Source: Stagnihabitans sp043738565
Lineage (GTDB): Bacteria > Pseudomonadota > Alphaproteobacteria > Rhodobacterales > Rhodobacteraceae
Direction: 5' to 3'
DNA: 15,959 nt
Assembly: GCA_043738565.1 (NCBI GenBank)
Contig: JAYUGA010000091.1
Span: 1 to 15,959 of the forward strand
This document shows, one piece after another, positions 6,840-13,543 of the stretch. Below the pieces are notes generated by a model. It was given only the letters and a program-made list of their open reading frames with translations. It was not told the DNA's origin and did no database searches. A program made the translations under genes and the position numbers. Every line of letters begins with the position of its first letter. The stretch's first letter is position 1.

Positions 6840-8633
6840 ATGACAACCGAAGACACTGGGGAACACGCAAAACTGGCGCGGTTGCAGGACAATCTGGCGA
6901 AAGTCGAGGCATTGTCGGCGCGGTTGATGGCGGCGATGGCGGCGCGCAAGAGTTATGATGCGGCGCTGGATGGGCCGGACCAGGAGATCTACAAGAAGGC
7001 GGCGGCGGCCTATGTCGCGGAAATGATGCAGAATCCGGCCAGGATGCTGGAGCATCAGGTCGGCTACTGGGGCAAGACGCTGCAACATTATGTCGACGCG
7101 CAGACGTCATTGGTGAAGGGTGCGGTTGCGGCGGAGCCAGAGGCGGGGCCGCAAGATCGCCGCTTTGCCAACCCATTGTGGGACACAAATCCGGCGTTTC
7201 ATTTTCTGAAGCAGCAGTATCTGACCAATGCCGAAGCGGTCCGGCAGGCGGTGCAGGGGATCGCGGGGCTGGAAGACGGAGAGCGCAGGCGGGTCGAGTA
7301 TTTCACCAGGCAGATCGTCGATCTGTTCGCGCCGACCAATTTTCTGGGCACCAACCCGGATGCGCTGGAGAAAGCGGCGGCGACCGATGGGGCGTCACTG
7401 GTGCAGGGGTTGGAAAATCTGGTCCGGGACATCGAGGCGAGCCACGGCAATTTGCAGGTGACTCTGGCCGACCGGCAGGCGTTCACGGTGGGGCAGAACA
7501 TCGCCACCACGCCGGGGTCGGTGGTGTTCCGCAACCCTCTGTTTGAATTGATCCAGTATGCGCCCGCTACCGCGACCGTCCACCAGACGCCATTGCTGAT
7601 TTTCCCGCCGTGGATCAACAAATTCTATGTGCTGGACATGAAGCCCGGCAATTCCCTGATCAAATGGCTGGTGGAACAAGGCTTCACGATCTTCGTCGTA
7701 AGCTGGGTCAACCCGGATGCGTCCTATGCCGATACCAGCATGGACGACTATATCCGTGACGGCTTCCTGACCGCGATGGCGGAGGTCCGCAAGATCACCG
7801 GCGAGCCGCAAATCAATGCAGTGGGCTACTGCATCGCGGGCACCACGCTGGGGCTGACGCTGGCGCATTTGCAGAACGCGGGCGATGCTTCGGTCAAATC
7901 GGCGACGTTCTTCACCACGATGACCGATTTCTCTGACCCCGGCGAGGTTGGGGTGTTTCTGGACAATGATTTTGTCGACGGGATCGAGCGGCAGTCGCTG
8001 GCGGATGGTGTGCTGTCGCAGGCGTTCATGAGCCGGACCTTCAGCTTTTTGCGCTCGAATGACCTGATCTACCAGCCTGCGATCAAGAGCTATATGTTGG
8101 GCGAGGCGCCGCCAGCGTTCGATCTGTTGTATTGGAACGGCGACGGCACCAATCTGCCGGCCCGGATGGCGATCGAATATCTGCGCGGGCTGTGTCAGGA
8201 CGACGGCTTTGCGCAGGGTATTTTCAAGGTCTTTGGCAAGAAGGTCAGCCTGTCGGATGTGAAATTGCCGCTGTGTGCGATTGCCTGCGAAACCGACCAT
8301 ATCGCGCCGTGGAAGGCGAGTTTCAACGGCGTCCGCCAGATGGGGTCGGATGACAAGAGCTTTATCGTGTCGCAGTCCGGCCATATCGCCGGGATCATCA
8401 ACCCGCCTGCCAAGGGCAAATACGGCCATTATACCCATCCCGGAGCGATGACGACGCCGGAAGCCTGGATGGCGGGGGCGACATTCACCCAAGGCAGCTG
8501 GTGGCCGCGCTGGAAAGACTGGCTGGCGGCGCGGTCTGGTCCGCAGGTCGCGGCGCGGCTGCCGGGCGAGGGGGGGCGCAAAGTGCTGGGCCCGGCGCCG
8601 GGAACCTATGTGGTGGCGCCACCGGGCGTCTGA
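6840..8633 (+). CDS. phaC: Class I poly(3-hydroxyalkanoate) synthase
   Basis: Encodes a 597-residue PHA synthase that polymerises (R)-3-hydroxyacyl-CoA, typically 3-hydroxybutyryl-CoA, on the surface of the nascent granule. The length is that of single-subunit class I enzymes; class III PhaC is far shorter and needs PhaE. An N-terminal PhaC domain (about 90-260) precedes the alpha/beta-hydrolase core. The lipase-box-like 'GYCIAG' carries nucleophile C331. The acid is D486 in 'CETDHIAPW' and the base H515 in 'SGHIAGIINPP'. The strings 'PPWINKFYVLD' and 'VSWVNPD' are class hallmarks. The ATG at 6840 has an AGGGG element about 12 bases upstream. The gene is divergent from phaZ and followed by phaP after 141 bases. 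PhaR repression is likely given the operator upstream. Confidence 0.97.
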   Translation: MTTEDTGEHAKLARLQDNLAKVEALSARLMAAMAARKSYDAALDGPDQEIYKKAAAAYVAEMMQNPARMLEHQVGYWGKTLQHYVDAQTSLVKGAVAAEPEAGPQDRRFANPLWDTNPAFHFLKQQYLTNAEAVRQAVQGIAGLEDGERRRVEYFTRQIVDLFAPTNFLGTNPDALEKAAATDGASLVQGLENLVRDIEASHGNLQVTLADRQAFTVGQNIATTPGSVVFRNPLFELIQYAPATATVHQTPLLIFPPWINKFYVLDMKPGNSLIKWLVEQGFTIFVVSWVNPDASYADTSMDDYIRDGFLTAMAEVRKITGEPQINAVGYCIAGTTLGLTLAHLQNAGDASVKSATFFTTMTDFSDPGEVGVFLDNDFVDGIERQSLADGVLSQAFMSRTFSFLRSNDLIYQPAIKSYMLGEAPPAFDLLYWNGDGTNLPARMAIEYLRGLCQDDGFAQGIFKVFGKKVSLSDVKLPLCAIACETDHIAPWKASFNGVRQMGSDDKSFIVSQSGHIAGIINPPAKGKYGHYTHPGAMTTPEAWMAGATFTQGSWWPRWKDWLAARSGPQVAARLPGEGGRKVLGPAPGTYVVAPPGV

Positions 8634-8678
8634 CCACGGTTGACCTAGCGTAATACCCGCTATGCGCGAATGTCATCG

Positions 8679-8689
8679 CTGCGTCGCAG
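8679..8689. promoter_or_regulatory. Upstream PhaR-type operator of phaP
   Basis: CTGC-GTC-GCAG, a perfect CTGC-N3-GCAG core. Its centre is 28 bp upstream of the centre of the second phaP site, and it ends ten bases before the -35 box. It could support cooperative binding with the downstream site or contact the polymerase alpha-subunit region. Confidence 0.7.
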
Positions 8690-8698
8690 AATATTCAC

Positions 8699-8727
8699 TT
8701 GAAATGCTGCGCCGCAGCATATATATG
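8699..8727 (+). promoter_or_regulatory. phaP promoter with a PhaR operator filling its spacer
   Basis: TTGAAA (8699-8704) and TATATG (8722-8727) are separated by exactly 17 bases, the best sigma70-like pair in the window. The predicted transcript starts near 8734, about 40 bases before phaP. The spacer is occupied by a perfect palindrome ATGCTGC-GCC-GCAGCAT (8704-8720) containing the CTGC-N3-GCAG core. Binding there should block polymerase access directly, so phaP is expected to be off when PhaR is free and on when PhaR is titrated by polymer. Confidence 0.75.
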
Positions 8728-8774
8728 TCTCGCATCGGAATCGGGCAGATACCCGGATCATAGGAGCAATTGAA

Positions 8775-9242
8775 ATGACCAAAACCACCGACTACACCAA
8801 AGTCATGCAGGACATGATGGCTTCGTTCCCGGTTGACGCCTCTGCGTTCGAGAACGCATTCAAGGCCCAAGCCGCTTTTGGCGAGAAGCTGTCGAAAGTG
8901 GCTTTCGAAGCTGCTGAAAAGTCGACCGAGATCTCGTCCAAATGGGCGAAAGAAACCCTGGCCAAGCTGACCGCCGCTGCCAAAGCCAAGGCCGAGCCTG
9001 CCGACTATACCAAAGCCGCCACCGATTTCGCCTCGTCCGCCGCAGAACTGGCGTCGGAAAATCTGGCGGCTTTCGCCGAAGTGGCGAAAAAAGTGCAGAT
9101 GGAAACCGTCGAGCTGCTGATGGCCGCTGGCAAGGAAGTTTCGACCGAAGCCACCGCCGCCGTCAAGAAAGCCACCGATGACGTGACCGCCGTGGCCAAG
9201 AAAGCCGCGACCGCCGCGACCGCCGCGACCGCCGCGAAGTAA
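8775..9242 (+). CDS. phaP: Phasin, PHA granule-coating protein
   Basis: Encodes a 155-residue phasin of the Phasin_2 type, an abundant amphipathic protein that coats PHB granules, limits their coalescence and shields the cytoplasm. The sequence is almost wholly helical, rich in Ala, Lys and Glu, with alternating hydrophobic and charged faces over residues 10-125. It lacks catalytic motifs, Cys and Gly-rich loops. The C-terminus turns into an Ala/Thr/Lys tail encoded by a short tandem repeat. The start at 8775 has a GGAG element at 8763-8766. Codon use is strongly biased to GCC, AAG and GAA, as in a highly expressed gene. It has its own strong promoter with two PhaR operators and its own terminator, so it should form an abundant monocistronic mRNA. 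Confidence 0.93.
   Translation: MTKTTDYTKVMQDMMASFPVDASAFENAFKAQAAFGEKLSKVAFEAAEKSTEISSKWAKETLAKLTAAAKAKAEPADYTKAATDFASSAAELASENLAAFAEVAKKVQMETVELLMAAGKEVSTEATAAVKKATDDVTAVAKKAATAATAATAAK
9204..9237 (+). repeat. 9-bp tandem repeat in the phaP 3' end
   Basis: The unit GCCGCGACC is repeated three times without change (9204-9230), followed by a fourth, partial copy (GCCGCGA, 9231-9237). It is in frame and encodes repeated Ala-Ala-Thr just before the final Ala-Ala-Lys and stop. Copy number can change by slippage without shifting the frame, so the phasin tail length may vary between strains. Confidence 0.85.
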
Positions 9243-9258
9243 TCCGATCCGTCGGAAA

Positions 9259-9319
9259 TCTCCCCTTCCTCCTGGGGGAGAAGGATCTGGGGCAGGCGCC
9301 GAGCCTGCCCTTTCTTTTT
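9259..9319 (+). terminator. phaP terminator: two hairpins, the second with a T-tract
   Basis: The second hairpin is a textbook intrinsic terminator: GGGCAGGC (9290-9297), loop GCCGA, GCCTGCCC (9303-9310), then TTTCTTTTT (9311-9319). It is preceded by a separate 7-bp hairpin, TCTCCCC (9259-9265) with GGGGAGA (9275-9281). The pair lies 16 bases after the phaP stop and 50 bases before phaR, so most phaP transcription should end here. Confidence 0.9.
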
Positions 9320-9342
9320 CGCCGCACCTCGCCTAGACTTCT

Positions 9343-9353
9343 CTGCGCTGCAA
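9343..9353. promoter_or_regulatory. Degenerate PhaR-type site upstream of phaR
   Basis: CTGC-GCT-GCAA matches the CTGC-N3-GCAG core at all but the last position. It lies 15 bases before the phaR start codon and after the phaP terminator, where an autoregulatory operator is expected because PhaR proteins are known to repress their own genes. A weak -10-like TAGACT is at 9334-9339; no clear -35 is seen. Confidence 0.45.
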
Positions 9354-9368
9354 TATGGGGAGGGTCCG

Positions 9369-9932
9369 ATGGCCGAGACTGCCAAGCCGCTGCTGATCAA
9401 ACGCTATGCCAGCCGCCGTCTCTACAATACCGAAACCTCGGATTATGTGACGCTGGAGGATATCGGCCTGTTCATCCGCGCGGGCCGCGAGGTGCAGATC
9501 ATTGATCTGAAATCCGGCGACGATCTGACCCGGCAATATTTGCTGCAAATCGTGGCAGAGCATGAATCGAAGGGCGACACGGTTCTGCCGACCAATGTGC
9601 TGACCGATCTGGTGCGGTCTTACACCACCAACATCCAATCCGTGGTGCCGCAGTTTCTGGCCGCAAGTTTCGAGATGCTGCGCGACGGGCAATCGAAAGT
9701 GCTGGAGAACCTGAGCGTGATCCCGAACCCGTTGGCGGCGATGCCGGGGTTCGAGGCGATGCGGGCGCAGCAGGAAGCCTTCATGAAGACGATGATGGGC
9801 GGGATTCCGGGCTGGACCGGGACCACGGCACCGCCAGCGGCAAAGGCCGCGCCGGAGGAAGGCTCGGCGGAGGAGCTGACCGAGATCAAGCGGCAGTTCG
9901 CTGAATTGCAGAAGAAGCTGTCCAAGCTGTGA
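9369..9932 (+). CDS. phaR: PHA synthesis repressor and polymer sensor
   Basis: Encodes a 187-residue PhaR. Residues about 8-70, beginning 'IKRYASRRLYNTETSDYVTLEDI', form the PHB-accumulation-regulator DNA-binding domain; residues about 72-112 form the second PHB_acc domain; the C-terminal 25 residues ('ELTEIKRQFAELQKKL') look like a short coiled coil. In Paracoccus and Rhodobacter, PhaR binds CTGC-N3-GCAG upstream of phaP and phaR and is released when it adsorbs to nascent PHB. Three perfect sites and one degenerate site in this window fit that scheme. The ATG at 9369 follows a GGGGAGGG ribosome binding site by about five bases. The stop overlaps a possible GTG start of the next gene, so the two are probably cotranscribed. 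Confidence 0.96.
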   Translation: MAETAKPLLIKRYASRRLYNTETSDYVTLEDIGLFIRAGREVQIIDLKSGDDLTRQYLLQIVAEHESKGDTVLPTNVLTDLVRSYTTNIQSVVPQFLAASFEMLRDGQSKVLENLSVIPNPLAAMPGFEAMRAQQEAFMKTMMGGIPGWTGTTAPPAAKAAPEEGSAEELTEIKRQFAELQKKLSKL

Positions 9933-9949
9933 GCCCGAAAGGGCAGGTG

Positions 9950-10897
9950 ATGCCCGAGGCTCCGGGTCGCGTGACCCTGTGGGGGATCGAGATTTTCCTG
10001 GCGGTGGCCGAGGAGGGGGCGATCTCTGCGGCGGCGCGGCGGCTGGGGGTCAGCCCCTCGGCGATTTCGCAGCAACTGACCGGGTTGGAGACGGCTTTGG
10101 GGGCGGTGCTGCTGGACCGTTCAGCGCGGCCGATGGGGCTGACTCCCGCCGGTCTGATGTTCCGTAAGCATGCCCAGACGATTTTGAACGCGGAGGCGGA
10201 GGCGCGGGCCGATCTGGCGGTGGCCGATCTGTCGGGGCTGACCACGCTGCGGCTGGGGATGATCGAGGATTTCGATGCCGAGGTGACACCGCAGCTGCTG
10301 TCGGCCTTGGCCAGTGATTTGAAGGGTTGCCGGTTCTTGCTGGAAACCGGGGCGAGCCACCGTCTGTTGGACCAGTTGGAGGCGCGGGCGCTGGATGTGG
10401 TGGTGGCGGCGGATCTGGGGTCGGAGGTCAGCGATGCCGGCTGGCGCGAGGTGCATCCGCTGCTGGCGGAGCCGTTTGTGGCGGTCAGTCCGCGCGGGCG
10501 GGGCCATGACGGCCTGCCGCTGATCCAGTATACCGTCCGGCATCTGATGGGGCGGCAGATTGCCAGCCATCTGGCGCGGCTGAACCTGCGGCTGGCGCAT
10601 CGCTACGAGCTGGACAGCTACCGCGCGATCCTGGCGATGGTGGCGGCGGGCGAGGGCTGGACGATCCTGACGCCGCTGGCCTTGCACCATGCGGCGAGTT
10701 TGCGGGCGGCGGTGGATGTGACGCCCTTGCCGTTTGCGCCACTGGAGCGGACCTTGTCGCTCAGCGCAAGGGCCGGGGTGTTGCGCGAGATGCCGGGGCA
10801 GATTGCCGGACGGTTGCGCGGGCTGATGCAGGCGCAGATTGTCGGGCCGGCCTTGGCGGAATGGCCCTGGATGCAGGGGGCGTTGCGGGTGTTGTAA
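9950..10897 (+). CDS. LysR-family transcriptional regulator
   Basis: Encodes a LysR-type regulator of 315 residues from the ATG at 9950. The N-terminal winged helix-turn-helix (about residues 9-67) reads 'IEIFLAVAEEGAISAAARRL' and 'SPSAISQQLTGLE', typical of the family; the rest is the inducer-binding domain (about 90-300). A GTG at 9929 would lengthen the protein by seven residues and overlap the phaR stop (GTGA), which would suggest translational coupling. I prefer 9950 because AAAGGG lies just upstream and the family normally has only a few residues before the first helix. Target and ligand are unknown. Its place after phaR suggests cotranscription and possibly a role in carbon storage, but no divergent target gene adjoins it, unlike many LysR genes. 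Confidence 0.9.
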   Translation: MPEAPGRVTLWGIEIFLAVAEEGAISAAARRLGVSPSAISQQLTGLETALGAVLLDRSARPMGLTPAGLMFRKHAQTILNAEAEARADLAVADLSGLTTLRLGMIEDFDAEVTPQLLSALASDLKGCRFLLETGASHRLLDQLEARALDVVVAADLGSEVSDAGWREVHPLLAEPFVAVSPRGRGHDGLPLIQYTVRHLMGRQIASHLARLNLRLAHRYELDSYRAILAMVAAGEGWTILTPLALHHAASLRAAVDVTPLPFAPLERTLSLSARAGVLREMPGQIAGRLRGLMQAQIVGPALAEWPWMQGALRVL

Positions 10898-10901
10898 AGG
10901 G

Positions 10902-10924
10902 CCGGGGGATTTCACATCCCCCGG
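10902..10924. terminator. Bidirectional hairpin between lysR and the aminotransferase gene
   Basis: CCGGGGGAT (10902-10910) and ATCCCCCGG (10916-10924) form a perfect 9-bp stem with a five-base loop in the 63-base gap between convergent genes. It is followed by CCCCCTGTGGGATATTTGCG. A C-rich block followed by GGGATATTTG-like sequence is, from memory, a common 3' tail of hairpins in Rhodobacterales genomes; there is no classical T-run. I take it as the shared terminator. Confidence 0.65.
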
Positions 10925-10960
10925 ACCCCCTGTGGGATATTTGCGCCAATGTGAAAGCGG

Positions 10961-12145
10961 TCAGCCCTTCACATCCTCGACCGCATCGGTGATGGCTTCG
11001 GCGATGAAGTCCAGCTCGTCCAGCGTCAGGCGGGTCGGCAGGCGGACGTCGCAGGCGCGCATCAGCATGGCGCGGGTTTGCGGCAGGTCTGGCGCTGGCC
11101 CGAGGAATTCCCAGTTCCAGAAGGCGCGGGCGTTGCCGTCCGACAGGCCAAAGACCTGAACCGAGACGCCACGGCTTTTGGCGCGGGACTGGAATTTCAG
11201 CGCCTCAGTGTCGGTCCAGTCGCCTTTCAGGTTGAACTGGATCGAGTCCGGGGCGCGGTCTTCGCCGGGTAGGGCTGCGGGAACGCAGAGCCAGTCGCTT
11301 TCGTTCAGGCGAAGGGCAACCCGGTCATGGCCCATGCGGCCCTTGGCGACGCGGGTGGCGATTTCGGGCAGTTGCGGGCGGATCACGGCGGCGCTGAGGT
11401 TCTGCATCCGCATGTTGTAGAGCGGCAGTTTGTTTTGCCACAACATGTAGCTGTTCTGCATGCCGGGGTGTTTCTTCCAGTTGGTTTCGTAAGCGCCGGA
11501 CATGATGACGCAGCGGGCGGCAAGTTCAGGATCGTCGGTGATCAGGATGCCGCCTTCACCGGCGTTGACCAGCTTGTAGGATTGGAAGCTGAAGCAGCCG
11601 ACGCGGCCGATGGTGCCGATATTGCGGCCATTCCAGGTGGTGCCAAGCGAATGGGCGGCATCCTCGATCACCGGGATGTTGCGGGCATCGCACAGCGCCA
11701 TGATGGCGTCCATGTCAGAGGTGTGGCCGCGCATGTGGCTGATCAGGACGGCAGCCGCGCCGCCCAGTTTGGCGGCGAAATCAGCCATGTCGACGCGGTA
11801 GTTCGCGCCAACCTCGACCAGAACGGGCACGCAATCGGCATGGACCACGGCGGAGGGGACGGCGGCGAAGGTGAAGGCGGGGATCAGGACTTCGGCACCG
11901 CGCGGCAGGTCGAGCGCCTTGAGGGCGAGGAACAAAGCGGCGGAACAGGAGGCAACGGCGAGGGCGTAGCGGCTGCCCATCAGCTCGGCGAATTCCTGTT
12001 CCAAAAGGGCGACCGGGGCCGCTTCGGAAGTGTAGCGGAAGAGGTCGCCGGAACCGAGAAGACGGTCGATTTCGGCGCGGGCGGCTTCGGGGATCGGTTC
12101 GCTGTCATAGGTATTGGGGGCGAGGATTTGACCGTCGGGCGCCAT
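10961..12145 (-). CDS. DegT/DnrJ/EryC1/StrS-family PLP aminotransferase
   Basis: Encodes a 394-residue fold-type I PLP enzyme of the DegT/DnrJ/EryC1/StrS family. Schiff-base lysine K191 is in 'SFQSYKLVNAGEGG', and D162 in 'EDAAHSLG' should bind the cofactor's pyridine nitrogen. The K-L-x-x-x-G-E-G-G pattern resembles the branch with glutamine:scyllo-inosose aminotransferases and AHBA synthases more than the common nucleotide-sugar aminotransferases. No sugar-nucleotide genes are nearby; instead it follows a glutamine-synthetase-like/oxidoreductase cluster on the same strand, 105 bases after the FAD gene. The substrate is open. The ATG at 12145 has an AGGAA element ten bases upstream. The 105-base gap could carry its own promoter (TTGTCA is visible on the minus strand), so cotranscription with the cluster is not certain. 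Confidence 0.9.
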   Translation of the reverse strand: MAPDGQILAPNTYDSEPIPEAARAEIDRLLGSGDLFRYTSEAAPVALLEQEFAELMGSRYALAVASCSAALFLALKALDLPRGAEVLIPAFTFAAVPSAVVHADCVPVLVEVGANYRVDMADFAAKLGGAAAVLISHMRGHTSDMDAIMALCDARNIPVIEDAAHSLGTTWNGRNIGTIGRVGCFSFQSYKLVNAGEGGILITDDPELAARCVIMSGAYETNWKKHPGMQNSYMLWQNKLPLYNMRMQNLSAAVIRPQLPEIATRVAKGRMGHDRVALRLNESDWLCVPAALPGEDRAPDSIQFNLKGDWTDTEALKFQSRAKSRGVSVQVFGLSDGNARAFWNWEFLGPAPDLPQTRAMLMRACDVRLPTRLTLDELDFIAEAITDAVEDVKG

Positions 12146-12250
12146 GATCGCAGCTTTCCTGAAACTAACCTTCAGAGAAACTTAAGACATCGATTGGTAA
12201 CACGCCAGTGACAATCTGTGAGAGTGGGGGAATTCAGCCCAATGCTGCGG

Positions 12251-13543
12251 TCAAAGACCCAATCTGTCGCGCATGCCATACCATGTCATCGCAAGCACTA
12301 GCAGTGGCCAGCGCAAAGCGGCCCCGCCGGGGAAAGGGGTTTGCGGCAGGTTGGCCATCAGGTCGAATCGGCCCGCCTGCCCTGCGATCGCCTCGGCCAG
12401 AATTTTGCCCGCCATCGACGCCATCGCGATGCCGTAGCCGGAGTAACCAGAGGCGTTCAGCGTGTTCGGCTGGGGTCGTGCAAAACAGGGCAGGCGGTTC
12501 ATGGTAATGGCCAGGGTGCCGCCCCAGGCATAGTCGATCCTGGTATTCTTGAGCTGGGGATAGACCTTGAGCAGCGGTTTTCGCACCGCTCTGGCGACAT
12601 CCGGGAAGCGGTAGCCATAGGTTTCGACCCCGCCAAACAGCAGGCGGCCATCCTCGGACATACGCCAGTAATTGTTGACAAATTTGGTGTCGGTGACGGC
12701 AACAGGCGCGGCGATCAACGGTTTCGCAAGCGGTTCGGTGGCAATCATGTAAGAGTTGATCGGCATGACCCTGGCGGCAATTTTGGGTTCCAGCGCCCCA
12801 AGATAGCCGTTGCAGGCCAGGATCAGATGCTGGGCCGCAACACGGCCCTGAGCGGTATGGAGGGTGATGTTGGCTCCGTAATCGACGCGCAGAACCTCGG
12901 AGGATTCATGGACCCTGGCCCCGGCCTTGATGGCAGCGGTGGCGATGCCAATGGCGTAGTTGAGCGGGTGGATATGGCCCGCCCCCCGGTCAATATCGCC
13001 GCCCAGATAGGTGTTTGACCCGATCAGCGCGGCCATCTCGGCGCGGCCGAGCGGGGCGATGTCGGTGTAATTGTAGTTGCGGGCGAGCAGTTCGGCGCTG
13101 TCGTTGGAATGGCGCACCTCTGTGGCGGTCCGGCAGGGATGGGCGATGCCGGGATAGAAGGTGACGGGAATTTGGTGGTTCTGAATCAGGGACTTGACCA
13201 GAGCCTTGGCCTCAGCCCCGATGTCCCACAATTGGTGCGCCTTGTCGCGGCCCAGCATGATTTCCAGCGTGGCCTGATCCAGCCGTTGCCCGGTGCCGAC
13301 CTGCCCGCCATTGCGGCCAGAGGCACCGAACCCGACGCGGTGCGCCTCCAGCATGGTGACTCTGAACCCCTTCTGCGCCAGATGCAGGGCGGCGGACAGG
13401 CCGGTAAAGCCCGCGCCGATGATGGCGACATCGGTCTGCGCATCGCCTTGCAGCGGCGGTTGCGGCGCAAACGGCGTGGCGGTGGCGGCGTAGAACGAGG
13501 CCGGGTAGTGCCCCGGACGGTCGTTGGCGTGCAAGAGGTTCAT
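12251..13543 (-). CDS. FAD-dependent oxidoreductase, PuuB-like (DAO family)
   Basis: Encodes a 430-residue FAD-dependent amine/amino-acid oxidoreductase of the DAO superfamily. The dinucleotide-binding motif 'IIGAGFTGLSAALHLA' is at about 41-56, the FAD-ribose Glu is E66, and 'GFGASGRNGGQ' (71-81) is the second flavin contact typical of PuuB-like enzymes. A late 'GYSGYGIAMASMAGK' closes the FAD site. E. coli PuuB oxidises gamma-glutamylputrescine to the aldehyde; the preceding PuuA-like gene supports a comparable role on a gamma-glutamylated amine, though related family members oxidise other amines. The ATG at 13543 is chosen because it overlaps the stop of the upstream ligase gene as ATGA, a mark of translational coupling. 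A GTG/ATG further upstream would invade that gene. Confidence 0.9.
   Translation of the reverse strand: MNLLHANDRPGHYPASFYAATATPFAPQPPLQGDAQTDVAIIGAGFTGLSAALHLAQKGFRVTMLEAHRVGFGASGRNGGQVGTGQRLDQATLEIMLGRDKAHQLWDIGAEAKALVKSLIQNHQIPVTFYPGIAHPCRTATEVRHSNDSAELLARNYNYTDIAPLGRAEMAALIGSNTYLGGDIDRGAGHIHPLNYAIGIATAAIKAGARVHESSEVLRVDYGANITLHTAQGRVAAQHLILACNGYLGALEPKIAARVMPINSYMIATEPLAKPLIAAPVAVTDTKFVNNYWRMSEDGRLLFGGVETYGYRFPDVARAVRKPLLKVYPQLKNTRIDYAWGGTLAITMNRLPCFARPQPNTLNASGYSGYGIAMASMAGKILAEAIAGQAGRFDLMANLPQTPFPGGAALRWPLLVLAMTWYGMRDRLGL

Noticed and set aside
5609..6958. 449-codon open frame on + opposite phaZ
   Set aside because: It is the antisense shadow of phaZ, whose family motifs and start are clear; the translation is Gly/Asp/Val-rich with no known motif.
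7395..8492. 365-codon open frame on - opposite phaC
   Set aside because: Antisense shadow of phaC; Arg/Gln/His-rich composition and no domain.
10121..10915. 264-codon open frame on - opposite lysR
   Set aside because: Gln/Arg/Pro-rich antisense translation with no motif; the + strand LysR helix-turn-helix is clear.
11327..12211. 294-codon open frame on + opposite the DegT-type gene
   Set aside because: Antisense shadow; Gly/Asp/His-rich, no motif, while the minus-strand gene has a complete PLP site.
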